A stretch of 64,000 nt of DNA from Peromyscus leucopus (taxonomy: Eukaryota; Chordata; Mammalia; Rodentia; Cricetidae). Positions 1 to 10,680 of this stretch are shown here, in pieces. The notes under the pieces are model-generated. The model did no database searches and was not told the DNA's origin. It saw nothing but the letters and a program-made list of their open reading frames with translations. Position 1 is the stretch's first letter. Each line of letters begins with the position of its first letter. The position numbers were made by a program, and so were the translations under genes. The DNA lies in NCBI RefSeq assembly GCF_004664715.2, contig NC_051082.1, positions 10,525,498 through 10,589,497 on the forward strand, read 5' to 3'.

Positions 1-9
1 AGACAGACA

Positions 10-55
<46 letters not shown>
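1..55. repeat. (CA)n microsatellite at window edge
   Basis: About 22 CA dinucleotides follow two AGAC units. The array is cut by the window start, so its true length is unknown. Confidence 0.97.
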
Positions 56-56
<1 letters not shown>

Positions 57-58
<2 letters not shown>

Positions 59-514
59 AAGGACTTAGAAGGCAATGTGATCCACTTTTCAGTGCCTGGA
101 GGACAGCCAGGGGCAGGTGTGGGTACACAGGATGTTTGTGGCTCTGAGGCTCAGACATGGGATGCTTGAAAGCTGAGCCCAGAACACACCCAGGAGGGCA
201 TGCGAGTCAATGCAGAGGAGCGGGTGCAAAGGTCTGAGCAGGAAGGCATGGTAGACAGGCTTCTTCCAAGGGAGGGCACCGTGATTAGGAGGGAGAAGAG
301 ATTCCTGGCTGAGACTGGACATAACGGGGGAGAGTTGTGGGTAGATGAAAGGAGAAAGCTGAGGTTGCGAGGGAGGAGGAAGCGGTGGCTCTGGTGAGGT
401 GTGGCTTGCAGAACACATCAGGAACGTTTGCAATTCGCAACGGAGGCCAAGTTCACACTCCCGTAGCCTAGCCTGGAAAAGCCCCTGGGCTTCTTCTAAA
501 GATAGCAGAGATTG
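57..514. other. unique sequence, nothing recognised
   Basis: Non-repetitive DNA of balanced composition. Open frames of 60-150 codons occur on both strands, but none shows a domain, a signal peptide or a plausible exon structure. Confidence 0.6.
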
Positions 515-650
515 CCGCAGCACAGTGGCATGCACTCAGAGGGTAAAGGCAGGGGAGAGCTCAAGTTCAGGTTGGTCCTGGGCTCTGCGGTGAGTTCCAG
601 GCCAGTTTCCACTGCATAGCGAGGGGCCGTCTCAGAACAACACAAAATGA
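515..650 (+). mobile_element. degraded B1-family SINE
   Basis: The order 'gtggcatgcactcag', 'gagctcaagttcaggttggtc', 'gtgagttccaggcc' and a final 'gtctcagaacaacacaaaa' follows a 7SL-derived B1 with many substitutions. This is an old copy, without a clean tail or visible target-site duplication. Confidence 0.6.
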
Positions 651-697
651 AATAAGACGTAGGCACAGAGCCGAGTTTTGCAAAGGTCGTGATGGAA

Positions 698-785
698 GCC
701 ATCCTGGATTTGCAGTCTGGCTGTCCAGCTTCCCTGCTGGGTGATTCCAGGCGCACATCTCAACCTCTCTGAGTTTCAGTCTTGG
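698..785 (+). mobile_element. MIR SINE fragment
   Basis: A 'tctggctgt...' stretch followed by 'caacctctctgagtttcagtc' matches the conserved 3' half of the mammalian MIR consensus. This is a fossil that predates rodents. Confidence 0.6.
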
Positions 786-1056
786 AGCGGAATGTACAGT
801 CCTCGGCTAAGAGTGTCGTCTGAAGGGAATCTTCCTGGCATGCCATGTGTTCTCAGCATACATCCATCCTTACCTGCGTGTGTGTTTGCGTGTATCAGGT
901 GGTTGGTACATTGGAGGGTGCTGTCATTGTGTGGTCACAAATGAGGAAGACTGAAGGCAAGGCGGTCTGTGGGCTCCAGTGCCTAGAATGAGAGTGGGGT
1001 CTATTTCAGGCAGATCCAGGTTCAAGAATGAAAAAGTGACTGGGCGTCTCATTGAG

Positions 1057-1058
<2 letters not shown>

Positions 1059-1103
<45 letters not shown>
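1059..1103. repeat. (ATT)n microsatellite
   Basis: About 15 uninterrupted ATT units. It produces an Ile run or a Leu run in overlapping frames, neither of which is a gene. Confidence 0.97.
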
Positions 1104-1294
1104 GTCCTTGTTCAGCTTCTGCTCACAAAGGCTCCACTCTGAGGACATCATTGACATGGCTGCTGCCATCCCACGACTATTTTTATCAATGGCTAACCAA
1201 CCTAGTAAGACCATATGCAATTTTATCTCACCTCTTTATAAGTTCAGGACAGCATTAGTTGTTCATGCCTGGGCTGGTACCTGACAGAGCCTTT

Positions 1295-1585
1295 GAAGGG
1301 CTGATGGGTTTATTTTGGCTCACGGTTCAGGGGATACAGACCCACCGTGGAGGGGAAGATATGGCTGCTGGGGAGGTCTGTGGTGGTGGGAGTGTGGGGT
1401 GGGATTTGCTCACATCTTGGAGGCTATAACCTTCAATGTCTCCCCCACCAAAATGGCTTACCTCCTCCGGCCGGGTCCCACCTCCTAACGGTCCCATAAC
1501 TTCCCTAAACAGTGCCACCAGTTGGGGACCAAGTGTTCAAGCATCTGAGCCTGTCAGGGACATTGCACCCTCACAAACAAGTTCA
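1295..1585 (+). mobile_element. LTR-like rodent interspersed repeat
   Basis: The segments 'gggtttattttggctcacgg', 'cccacctcctaacggtccc' and 'gccaccagttggggaccaag' in this order match a common rodent repeat with MaLR/LTR-like character. I cannot give the family name with confidence. No TG...CA ends or internal retroviral genes are visible. Confidence 0.5.
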
Positions 1586-1689
1586 CACCTATGGGAAGCA
1601 GCACCACCATCAAGTCGGTGACTTTCCTGGCGCCTTGGTCACGCCAGCCGTGAGAGTGTGCTCCTTGGGAATCAAAAAAAAAAAAAAAG

Positions 1690-3080
1690 GAGTCTCAGTG
1701 TCTAACCGTCACTGGTGAAGTCTGAGTCAGAGGATCCTTCAGGGCCCATCACTGGCTAGTGACACTCAGGTTGGATAGGTACCAATTGGTCACACGACAC
1801 TCCTGGAATCCAGTCTTGTGTGTATTGAGTGGCTTCTCAGAGGAATCAAATGACTGGGTGTTGAACGTGTATGTTGTATGGTGGTCTGCACGTGTGTGTA
1901 AAAATTACTTCATAGACATATTTGATTCGGTTTCCACACGATCAGTCTTCCATTCCGTCATGAATTCCGGATAATATTCCACCCACCTCCCCACAAAGAG
2001 CCCAACTCCCTGTGGGACAGGGTCCCCTGAAAGGGTTCCTGCTGTGTCTGCTGACTCAGCCAGTCAGCAGGGACCTCTAGACATCCCCCTGGCCTTTCCT
2101 GGGACCTTGGGATGGAAGAGAGTAGGTTTAAAATTAGAAGGGAGGACAAGGCTGCCTCTGGCTCTTGAACGCCAGCCATTGGGGAGGAACTGGAGATAAG
2201 GTGGTCCTGAGACGGGAAGCATTTATTTAAGATTCCTATCACACTCGGAAGCTGGAGAAGGGGGTTCAGCTCAGGAAAGGACAGGATGTTGCCAGGATCC
2301 GGGGCAGGGCCAAGGGCAAAGGGCACAGAAGGAACGGATGCTGGGAAGGGGATGTGAGGCCCTCCGGATTGAAGGCGAGAAGGTTCGGAGAGGTCCCAGG
2401 CTAGGAGGCCAGATGCAAAGGCATCTGTGGGTGTACTTCAGGCTCTCCCATTCGAGAGGGGCCAGGCAGTTTCTATCTGAGGACTTTGAACTCCTAAGGG
2501 AGGCTGCTCTGTTGGTGGGTGGTCTGCTGGGAAGGGCCCTGGGTTAACGCTTATTGTGAGCTCCCTCGTGTCTGTGTGAGAATCTTCCAGCTTGGGGGAC
2601 CCACACTGACCTTCCCCGAATGGCATCCCAGCATTGTCTTTGATCAAAGCAAAAGTTAAAGACCACAGCCACAGAGCAAGCCCTGTGTCCTATTGTGTCC
2701 CCTGGGAGTCAGGGGTAGGAGGCTGAGTACAAGGTCCCTTTTCCACTGGGAGTGAATTAAAGACTCCTTATCAGGCCCAGGTCTAATAAAGAAAGGTCAT
2801 TTGCAAAAGGAGGGACATAAATGACCAATATGCATCCCAAACTGTACCTATAGTTGTACTTATATATGATCAAAATGTAAAGATCCCACAGCTACTCAGC
2901 TAGGGCCAGTCACATAAGGTCATGAGCCCTGGACAATACAAATTCATCTTGAACCTTTGGACAGCCCTAAGAGACATTTTTTCCTACACTTCATAACAGG
3001 CTCTAAGAGAGACCGTGGCACCCAGTCCGTAAGCCCTAAGGGGCTCAGTGTGTTGGAGAGAGGATTGTACTAACAGGCCT
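1690..3080. other. unique sequence, nothing recognised
   Basis: About 1.4 kb with no SINE, LINE or simple repeat that I can identify. The stretch from about 2750 to 2980 is AT-richer. Open frames here are short and lack recognisable features. Confidence 0.55.
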
Positions 3081-3111
3081 CACTGATAAAAGCGTGTGTC
3101 TGCAGCTGATA

Positions 3112-3200
3112 AAACTGGCCTTGGGCACATGACTCCACCTCTCTGGGCCTCCACTAACTCACTGTGGAAACCAAGGATGCAGCGGAAGCCTCGTCAGAGG
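3112..3200 (+). mobile_element. MIR SINE fragment
   Basis: 'ctggccttgggcacatgact' followed by 'ccacctctctgggcctccac' resembles the MIR core and 3' region, with several substitutions. Confidence 0.55.
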
Positions 3201-3697
3201 CTTGCAAGAGGATGTGACTCGCACACCGCACGCGTGCTTAGGGAAAGCCCAGGAAACTGTGGGCTTTGGTTAATGTTGATTTTGAAGACCTTGCGGCTGT
3301 TCAATGGGAGTTATAAAGGGTCCACTCTAGAAGGCCGAGACCAGAGAAGGTGGCCAAACACATTCTCCCAGCACCCTCCTCTCCTGTACCCTCCAGGCTC
3401 AGCTGATGAGATCACCCAGCATGCATCTCCCTTTGCCCATGAAGGTGTGGACCAGAGGAGCTGGCCCAGGATGGGGCATGAACTCCTCTCTCTCTCTTCC
3501 ACCTCTCCATCCATCTGGACAGACCATGGACTCAGGGACAGAGGATTCCAGATAATATGTCTGTGGTTCAAAAATCACAGTCATTTTGTCAGTCAGTATC
3601 TGGCCTCTGGCCACTTTGTTCCTGGGGACAGTCTGGCATTGTCAAGTGGAACAGGCCAGTTCCTCTCTCATCCCCAGGGAAGCTGTCTGAGGCGTTT

Positions 3698-3845
3698 TCT
3701 CCCTCCTCTTCCCTTCCTTTCCATTCCCTACCATTCCCTCCTCCCTCCCTACCTCTCCCTTCCCTTTCTCTCCCCTCCCCTCTCTCCCTCCTCTTCCCTT
3801 CTCTTCCCCTCCCTTCCCCTTCCCTCTCCTTCCCTTCTTCCCACT
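3698..3845. repeat. polypyrimidine (CCCTT)-rich tract
   Basis: About 150 bp of almost pure C and T built from imperfect TCCC and CCTTCC units. The complementary strand is a polypurine tract. An open frame rich in Ser, Leu and Pro runs through it and is compositional. Confidence 0.9.
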
Positions 3846-3877
3846 GTGTCCTCCCTCTCCCCATTTTTATTCTGAAT

Positions 3878-3946
3878 CTGGAGACAGATCCCAGAGCCTG
3901 GCATACAATGGGCAAGCACTCTGCTCCCAGGGCCATACTCCAGCCT
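3878..3946 (-). mobile_element. tRNA-derived ID/B4-type SINE fragment
   Basis: The reverse complement reads as a degraded 'ggctggagtatggccctggg...agagtgcttgccc' tRNA-like head. It is preceded on the plus strand by a T-rich stretch, as expected for an antisense tail. Confidence 0.55.
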
Positions 3947-4035
3947 TAGCATCCTTAGCCTTGTGGCCACTGATTGGCCCTGTGCTGAACACCTTGAGTC
4001 CTGCCTGGAACTCTGAGTGGCAGCACATGGGTGGT

Positions 4036-4160
4036 TTGATCCCGATTTTTCAGTTCACCCAGAGAGGGCAGTTCACTTTCCTTAGGTTGCCCAGCTAGAA
4101 AGTGACAGCCTGGGGTGTGAACTCGAGTGGTTTGACTGGAGAGTCTTACACTAGAGGAAA
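4036..4160 (-). mobile_element. MIR SINE, antisense
   Basis: On the plus strand it reads 'gcagttcactttccttaggt', 'tgcccagctagaaagtgaca' and 'gtgtgaactcgagtgg'. This matches the reverse complement of MIR (gaggttaagt, cacacagctagtaagtgg, gattcgaacc). Confidence 0.7.
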
Positions 4161-4364
4161 TAGCCCTCTCTGTTTTTATCAGAATTCTCTTTAGCCTCAT
4201 AGTGAAACAAGATCAGGCTCCTTCCCACCTCCGTGCTTTCTCAGGCACTAAGGGGATGACAGTGAGTGATCATTTTATATAAAAAAAAATCAATGTGCAG
4301 AAGCAAATAGGGACACCCCAATCACAGATGTGAGGGAGTCCCAAAGGTTTTTGTTTTTTTTTTT

Positions 4365-5174
4365 TGTGTGTGTGTGTGTGAGGTATGTGGGGTATGTGAG
4401 GTATGTGTGGTATGTGTGTGTGTGTGTAATGTGTGTGTATGTAATGTGTGTGAGGTATGGGGGGTATTTATGTGAGGTGTGTGTGCGTGTGTGAAGTTCG
4501 AGTGTGTGTATGTGTGTGTTTGTGGTGTGTGTGTATGTGTGATGTATGTGATATGTGTGTTTGTGTGTGTGTGGTGAGGTATGTGTGATATGTGAGGTAT
4601 GAGAGGTGCATGTGGTATGTATGTGTGTAAGGCGTATATGTATGTGTATGTAATGTGTGTGTATTTGTGTGTTTGCGGTGTGTGTGTATGTGTGATGTAT
4701 GTGATGTGTGTGTGTGTGTGTGTGTGTGTGATGTGAGGTATGTGGGGTATGTGAGGTGTGTGAGGTGTGTGAGGTGTGTGGTATGTGTGTGTGTAAGGCA
4801 TGTATGCATGTGTATGTAATGTGTATGAGGTGTGTGTGTGAGGTGTGTGTGGGGTATTTATGTGAGGTGTGTGTGTGTGAAGTTTGAGTGTGTGTATGTG
4901 TGTGTTTGGGGTGTGTGTATGTGTATGGGTGATGTATGTGATATGTGTGTGTGTGATGTATGTGATGTGTGTGTGATGTATGTATGTGATGTATGTGATA
5001 TGTATGTGTGTGATGTATGTGATGTGTGTGTGATGTAAGTATGTGATGTGTGTGTGTGATGTATGTGATGTGTGTATGTGATGTGATGTATGTGATGTGT
5101 GTATGTGATGTGATGTATGTGATGTGTGTGTGTGATGTGATGTATGTGATGTGTGTGTGTGATGTGATGTATGT

Positions 5175-5211
<37 letters not shown>
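4365..5211. repeat. TG-rich composite array with higher-order duplications
   Basis: About 850 bp consists only of TGTG, TGTATG, TGATG and TGAGG variants. It is not a simple dinucleotide run: a segment with 'gtattta' at 4464-4470 recurs at 4854-4860, and 'gatgtatgtgatatgtgtgt' at 4541-4560 recurs at 4931-4950, both exactly 390 bp apart. Smaller offsets of about 153 and 166 bp are also visible. The antisense strand translates to long His/Thr/Ser/Ile frames (up to 360 codons at 4290-5372), which I regard as non-coding. Confidence 0.95.
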
Positions 5212-5232
<21 letters not shown>

Positions 5233-5234
5233 AT

Positions 5235-5303
5235 GGTGGGGATTGATGCCAGGGCCTTGAAAATACCAGATGAACACTGTCCCTGAGCGACACTGCCAGC
5301 CCT
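5235..5303 (-). mobile_element. tRNA-derived ID/B4-type SINE fragment
   Basis: 'tggggattgatgccagggcctt' and 'gagcgacactgccagccct' are the reverse complement of an ID/B4 head. The (AG)n and TG array lie where its A-rich tail should be, suggesting that the array grew from the SINE tail. Confidence 0.6.
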
Positions 5304-5329
5304 CTTAACTTGTTTTGTTTTTATTTTTT

Positions 5330-5690
5330 GCACGGGTGTGAACGGGGTATGCATGTGAGGATGTGTGTTCATGTTGGGGGCTCACATGTGTGTGCCCGTG
5401 CACCTGCACACATGTACACATGCATGTCGAGTCCTGAAGCTGACGTCTAGCGTCTCCCTCTGTCTTTCCAGCTCATGTCTTCGGGGAAGTTCTCTCAGCT
5501 GAGCCCACGACTCACTGGTTTGGTTAGTCTGGCTGGCCAGCTTGCTCCAGGGAGCCCCTCCTCAGCCCCCTAAGCACTGGGGTGACGGGTGGGTGTACAG
5601 GCCTGCACAGCATCACATGGGTCCTGGGAATCTGCACTCAGGTCCTCACACTTCTATGCTCGACCCACAGACCCATCTCCTCAGCCCTCA
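5330..5690 (-). mobile_element. B3-type composite SINE, antisense
   Basis: It contains 'ctggctggccagcttgctcc', 'cagcatcacatgggtcctgg' and the terminal 'cactcaggtcctcac...cccatctcctcagccc', the reverse complement of the B2/B3 tRNA-like head. The order matches a rodent B2-superfamily element of about 350 bp. Confidence 0.65.
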
Positions 5691-5692
5691 CT

Positions 5693-5840
5693 TTACTTTT
5701 TGGTTTCTAACAGGGTCTCCTGATTTTCTAAAGATGGCCTTGAACACATGCTCTAGCCCAGGCAAGCCTTGAACATGTTCATCCTCTGTCTCAGCTTCCT
5801 GAAGTCCCAGGATGATGGGCATATGGCACCAGGACCGTCT
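5693..5840 (-). mobile_element. degraded B1-family SINE, antisense
   Basis: 'acagggtctcctgattttct', 'gatggccttgaacacatgct' and 'tcagcttcctgaagtcccag' are diverged reverse-complement B1 blocks. Confidence 0.6.
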
Positions 5841-6900
5841 AACTTTGCTCCCTAGAGTGTGGTTGTGGACAGTGCTGTGTCTCCACATCCCTCCCTGTGG
5901 GGGTGCCTCCCTGGGCAGTGGGCCAGAGTACAGCTCCCTCCTGAACAGATCCTGTCTTCTTGCCCAGAGGAGTTCAAGGGTGCAGCCAGCCACTTGGAAC
6001 TAGATGGGGCTGGCTTGTAGTAAAAACGTCTTTGCCTCTGCCACTGTCCAAGCACAGGTAGCCCAGCCTCTTGGCGTGGCCATTGTGTGGGACCATGATT
6101 CCAACTCACTGTCAGGGATGCTTCCTGAGAACCATGTGTGCCTTTTCCATTTTATTTTAGCTGAGGACATCTTGACCAGCTCCCGTGTGTTTCTCTCTGG
6201 GGTTTGGAACAAGAACACCTGAGTCTACATCCCAGGACTGAACCCAGTAGCTGTGAGGTCTTAGAAATAGTCAGTGGTCCGCTTTCCTTGTCGACAAGGC
6301 AAGCCACTCAGGCCCTGCCTCGCGACAATGTCGATTCTATTGGTTTGTGGATGGATCCAGTTTCCAACTTGGCCTGTTACCAATGGCTGGTGAGCTTTAT
6401 CACTCTGGGAGGTGGTGGGGTCAGGAGACCGGTCAGGTGACTTAAACACGCAGCCCCGGAGCAGATCTTGACCTTGGATAGGAAGGAAACCAGTGTGTAC
6501 CCAATCGCTGGCACCCAATGCTGCAACTGGCATGGCCTTTGATTCATCTTTTGATCTCGTTCAAAGCACATCCGTTATCTCATCGGTCCATCAAAGGCCT
6601 GCAAGGAAGGCCAGCAGAGACCGGCCCAAGGAGATGTGAGTCAGAGATGTGAAAGTCAAGGCCAGAAGCTTCCTTGAGCAGCAGCAGCACTCTGGCCAGA
6701 GCTTATCCCCTCATCCTGCAGGGAGGAGGGTTCAATGGTTTAGGCCAGACCCAAAATAACTCTCTGAGAGACTTCCTTTCCCTGACTAGTGAGCTTGTGT
6801 TCCTATCCCTGCCAGGCTGGTAGCAGACAGGACTCACCACCCGCAAGAGAGGCCAGGAAAATGGGTGCAGTCCTTTTACATGGGACTCCAAGTCTCAAGT
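5841..6900. other. mostly unique sequence
   Basis: No clear transposon, RNA gene or exon recognised. A weak MIR-like stretch lies at about 6195-6295. Open frames reach about 90 codons without recognisable features. Confidence 0.5.
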
Positions 6901-6919
6901 CCAGGTCCCACGGTGGTGA

Positions 6920-7040
6920 CACTTCTGGGATGTTGCTGGTAGCTATGTGTCAGGAACTGTCTCAGGCAACAGCCACCTCACCTTGCAGTCCTCGATTCAT
7001 TTTGACAATGAGGCACATCCCCGGGTCATAGCCACAGCCT
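6920..7040 (-). mobile_element. possible MIR fragment
   Basis: 'gctatgtgtcaggaactgtc' and later 'gacaatgaggcac' resemble the reverse complement of the MIR 3' end, but spacing and identity are poor. Confidence 0.3.
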
Positions 7041-7286
7041 CACCAGACCTGGAAAGCCTGCTGGGGTACTTTGCAGTCTCTATAGGTTCTCCCTGGTTCT
7101 TCTCTAGCTATTCTCAAGTCCAGCCTCCATTTCTTCCTGGCCAAGCTCAGCATTTTCCCCATGGAGGAGGTCACAGGTCACTGTCGGCCTGCTCAGAGTG
7201 GGACTGTGCGACATTTTCTTTGCGAACAGTCATTTCCTGCCTCCAAGGGGCCACCCTAGAGCTTTGAGTGGGGACCCGACACAGTT

Positions 7287-7393
7287 GAGCCCAGGCTAGA
7301 TCATGCCTGGGCTGTGCCACGCACAGCTGTGTGACTTGGCCAAAACCACATCACCTTTCTGATCTCATGATTCTTGATGGTGCGACATGGATA
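7287..7393 (+). mobile_element. MIR SINE
   Basis: 'gtgccacgcacagctgtgtg', 'acttggccaaaaccacatc' and a final 'catggataat' align with the MIR core and downstream region in sense orientation. Confidence 0.7.
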
Positions 7394-7397
7394 ATCA

Positions 7398-7675
7398 GCA
7401 CTGGGAAGATGGCTCAGGGAATATAGCATTTGCCGGGCAAGCAGCAACGCCTGAATTCGCGACACAGAAATGATGTTTAAAATAAATAAATAAATAAAAG
7501 CCAGGTGCAGCAGCATGGTATGCCATCTCAGCGTGGCTGGCCAGCCCGTCTAACCAAATGGTGATTTCCACGCTGGTGACAGACCTGGCCTCAGATGACA
7601 AGGTAAATGGCTCCTGAGAAAAGACAGCCCAGGTGGCCCTTTGCCACCTCTCATACACAAACTGAAGAAGCATCC
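7398..7675 (+). mobile_element. B3-type rodent SINE
   Basis: A tRNA-like head ('ctgggaagatggctcaggga', then 'cctgaattcgcgacac') is followed by an AAAT run, 'agccaggtgcagcagcatgg', 'ggctggccagcccgtctaac' and a diverged body. It contains an (AAAT)n tract at about 7478-7498. Confidence 0.6.
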
Positions 7676-7894
7676 AGACCTTGTAGGGCCGTGGGGAAAG
7701 TTACAGAAGGAATGTGTACATCCGCGTGATTCCTGTCCTTCCTGTCATGGATGCCCTGCTTCTTAAGGGACTGTGGCCATGGCTCTGCCTCTTATTATTA
7801 TTATAATACTGCCGTTGTGGGTGGGGAGGGTAGTCATGTGGAGAAAAAACCATTTCCGTTCTTCAGGCCCCTCCACACCCCACCCTTCACCACG

Positions 7895-7965
7895 CCATCA
7901 TCCTCAGGCTGTGTGGCCTTGAAGGAGCTACTTCACTTCTCCGGGCTCAGAAAGATCTCGTACAG
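7895..7965 (+). mobile_element. MIR SINE fragment
   Basis: 'ggctgtgtggccttgaagg' and 'cacttctccgggctcag' match the MIR core. Confidence 0.6.
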
Positions 7966-8212
7966 CCTTCAAGATCAATCCAGGAGGAACCGTCCACTCA
8001 GTCTGGCGTCAGTTCCTGAGGCCTGTTGCCTGATCACATGAGGCGTATTTGGATGATACTTAACGTTATCCGAAAGTGAGCCTGCTTTTCTTGGGTCTCA
8101 CATAGAATAAGGGCTCTCGGGAAACATTCCCCTCAAATTTTAAAGATCTACCTGGAAGTCTACCTCCAGCCCAGGCCACCACACTCTTCCATAACAAACA
8201 GGCTGATATAAA

Positions 8213-8308
8213 AGGAAAGAGGGGCGGGGTGGGAGAGAAGAGGGAGGGAGGGAGGGAGGCAGAAAGGAGGGAAGGAGGAAGGGAAGGAGGAAGGGAGGGA
8301 GGACGGGC
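8213..8308. repeat. polypurine (GGGA/GGAA)n tract
   Basis: About 95 bp of nearly pure purine with GGGA and GGAA units. Confidence 0.93.
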
Positions 8309-8885
8309 GAGACCAACAGTGGTAGACAGTTTGGGGAGGCTTTGGCTCTGGGCTACCTTGTGACAGTCACACAGGGCACTGGAGGAAGGACATCGGGGTT
8401 TGCCCAACTTGATGAAGGGCCTTGGTAAAACTGTCACATCAAAGCACATGGCTAGCTTCAAAGGCAGCGCCCTGTCCCTCCTGCTCCCCGTGGGTCATGG
8501 CCAACCGGTTCACCCAGGACAAAGCCACGGCCAAGGGGAAGGGGGCGGGTCTGGGTTTGTGCCAAGCCCCTCAGGGGGCAAGAGTACATCGTTGGAGCCC
8601 CAAACTCACCGTGTACTCCCTCAGGGGTCCTCCTCCGGGGTCCCAAATCTGAGGCCCCCGGAGGGAGGGCAGAATTCAGAGCAGCTCTGGACCTGGGCGG
8701 ACACAAACATGCACAATTTCCATGTTGTCACAGCTATGGGACTGAAATGCTGTCTTTCCCCGCTGTGAATGTAAGTGACAGCCACACAGGGGGGCGGTTC
8801 CACCACCTTGTCCCTGATGGAAGTCATAGGCCCGTGCCCACTCCTGTTCCGATGTCCGGAAGGGCCTCCTGCACACCTCCCTTCT

Positions 8886-9348
8886 CCCATGCTCCCTCAC
8901 ACTCACACTCACCCCCCTCACGCTTCCTCACACTCACCCTTCTTCATGCTTCCTCACACTCCCTCACACACACCTCCTCACATTTTCACTCCCTCATACT
9001 CACCCTTCATGCTTCCTCACACTCACGCTCACCCTCATACTCCCTCATACTCACTCTCAACTCCTTCACCCTCACACTCACCCTCCCTCACACTCACTCA
9101 CACTTACCCTTACACTCCTTCACACTCACACTCCCTCCCTCCTTCACCCTCACACTCACTCATACTCCCTCACTCACCCTTACACTCCTTCACCCTCACA
9201 CTCACACTCCCTCCCTCCTTTACCCTCACACTCCCTCACACTCACCCTTGCTCACACTCCCTCACACTCATCCTCCCTCACACTCACCCTCACCCTCACA
9301 CTCACACTCACACTCACACTCACACTCCTTCACCCCCACACTACCCAC
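8886..9348. repeat. CTCACA/CTCACCCT minisatellite
   Basis: About 460 bp of C, T and A built from CTCACACT, CTCACCCT and CTTCAC units. A unit starting at 'acccttacactcctt' (9106-9120) recurs at 9176-9190, giving a local period of about 70 bp. Two overlapping Ser/His/Thr/Leu frames of about 200 codons (8747-9412 and 8775-9371) are translations of this array. Confidence 0.95.
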
Positions 9349-9419
9349 ATTACCATTGTCATCCTCATTAGGTCCGCTCTTGGGACTCACTAGCTCCTGG
9401 GCTGATCAATAAGTGGGTG

Positions 9420-9535
9420 AAGTGGCTGGTGACCCAGGCCTGTAACCCCAACTCCTCAGGAAGCTGAAGCAGGGGGATGGCAAGTTCAAGACCATCCTGG
9501 GCCACGTAGTAAGGCTGTTTCCAAATAAAAACTTG
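9420..9535 (+). mobile_element. old B1-family SINE
   Basis: 'ggcctgtaaccccaactcct', 'agttcaagaccatcctgggc' and 'aataaaaactt' follow the B1 layout with many changes. Confidence 0.6.
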
Positions 9536-9542
9536 AGGGAAG

Positions 9543-9600
9543 GCTGGGGACACGGCTCAGCAGTAGAGCACTTGTCGAGCATCCATAGTGCTGAGGAGGA
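9543..9600 (+). mobile_element. ID/B4-type SINE head
   Basis: 'gctggggacacggctcagca' followed by 'gtagagcacttgtcgagcat' is a tRNA-like ID head. Its tail position is taken by the (GGA)n tract that follows. Confidence 0.65.
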
Positions 9601-9640
9601 GGGGGAGGAGGAGGGAGAGGAGGAGGGAGAGGAGGGGGAG
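9592..9640. repeat. (GGA)n purine tract
   Basis: Imperfect GGA/GGGGGA units at the 3' end of an ID-type SINE. It probably arose from the A-rich tail. Confidence 0.9.
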
Positions 9641-9659
9641 AATGTCTGTGGGATATACA

Positions 9660-10450
9660 CACACATGCGTCACACACTGTAAGAACTACGGTAGGAGCCA
9701 CTAAACTCCTGGCCTCAGTGTTCCTGTCAATTTGATGGCCATAAGAGTCCTTTCAGCACCTTGGGAAAAAAACATCACATACCCCTTACTGGGTGTGGCC
9801 CATCCCTACCACCCTCCTTTATTCTTATTCAGTGAGGCCAAGAGTTGCTGTACTGGCCCCTGCCTTCCACAGCCTCCCATATGCAGGCTCTGTCTGTCAC
9901 TGGTTCATGTCCATTTACAGAAATTAAACGAACCCCCCCCCAATCCCCACCCTGCTACAACACACATCCAGTGAGAAGCAGGTTGACAAGGTCACAAATA
10001 TTTGAACAATCCCTGGGGCAACAGAGGACATTGACCCCAAGGTACGTGTTGCCTGGGCAGAAAGTTTATCCAAGAATGATAAACGTGACAGATTACAAAG
10101 TGCGGGGAGAGGGCCAGATAAGAGCTCCGGCACCCAGCCAGTGAACCAGGAGCCGGAGCTGGGCCGACTGCAGTACCAGGGAGCGAGGCCCTGTGATCAA
10201 ATGCTCTCTTTTCTAGAAACATCCCCATCTGGGATATGGAACAGCTATTGACTCTGTAACTGGGTCACCCTGGCTTCTCACTGTGTAGCTGAGGGGGTTC
10301 TAGAGATGAAGAAACCCCCCCCAAGTCATGCTGGGCCCTCACTGTGTGGCTGAGCTTGCTTTTTGGGAGGAGGGGTCGTTCAGGGACTCACTATGTACCC
10401 TTGAACATTGCATCATGTGTACCCCTATGTCCAGCCAAATGCTAAGATAC
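9660..10450. other. unique sequence, nothing recognised
   Basis: No repeat family or exon recognised. Short C runs at about 9930 and 10313. Confidence 0.5.
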
Positions 10451-10457
10451 TGTGTGG

Positions 10458-10680
10458 GCTGGGAGATGGCTTAGTGGGTAATGACGCTCCTTAGCAAGCA
10501 CCAGGATCCGAGTTCAAATCCCCAGCACCCATGTGGACAGTCAGACAGGAGGATCCAAGAGCTTGCTGGTCAGCCTGGTCAGAATGGTGGGTCCTGGTTC
10601 AGTGAGAGACCCTGTCTCAAGGTAATATGGTGAAGAGGGGTCGAGAAGAGCTGGCCTCCTGCTCTGGCCTCTGCATGTGT
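10458..10680 (+). mobile_element. B3-type rodent SINE
   Basis: A 'gggctgggagatggcttagtg' head, 'gagttcaaatccccagcacc' B-box region, 'cttgctggtcagcctggtca' and 'agtgagagaccctgtctcaa' follow the B3 layout. The 3' end runs straight into the TG-rich block. Confidence 0.75.

Noticed and set aside
4290..5372. Open frames of 139-360 codons rich in His, Thr and Ser on the minus strand
   Set aside because: They are translations of the TG/CA array. Several frames are open together because the array lacks stop-forming words, and there is no domain.
8747..9412. Two overlapping Ser/His/Thr/Leu frames of about 200 codons
   Set aside because: Both read the CTCACA minisatellite in different phases.
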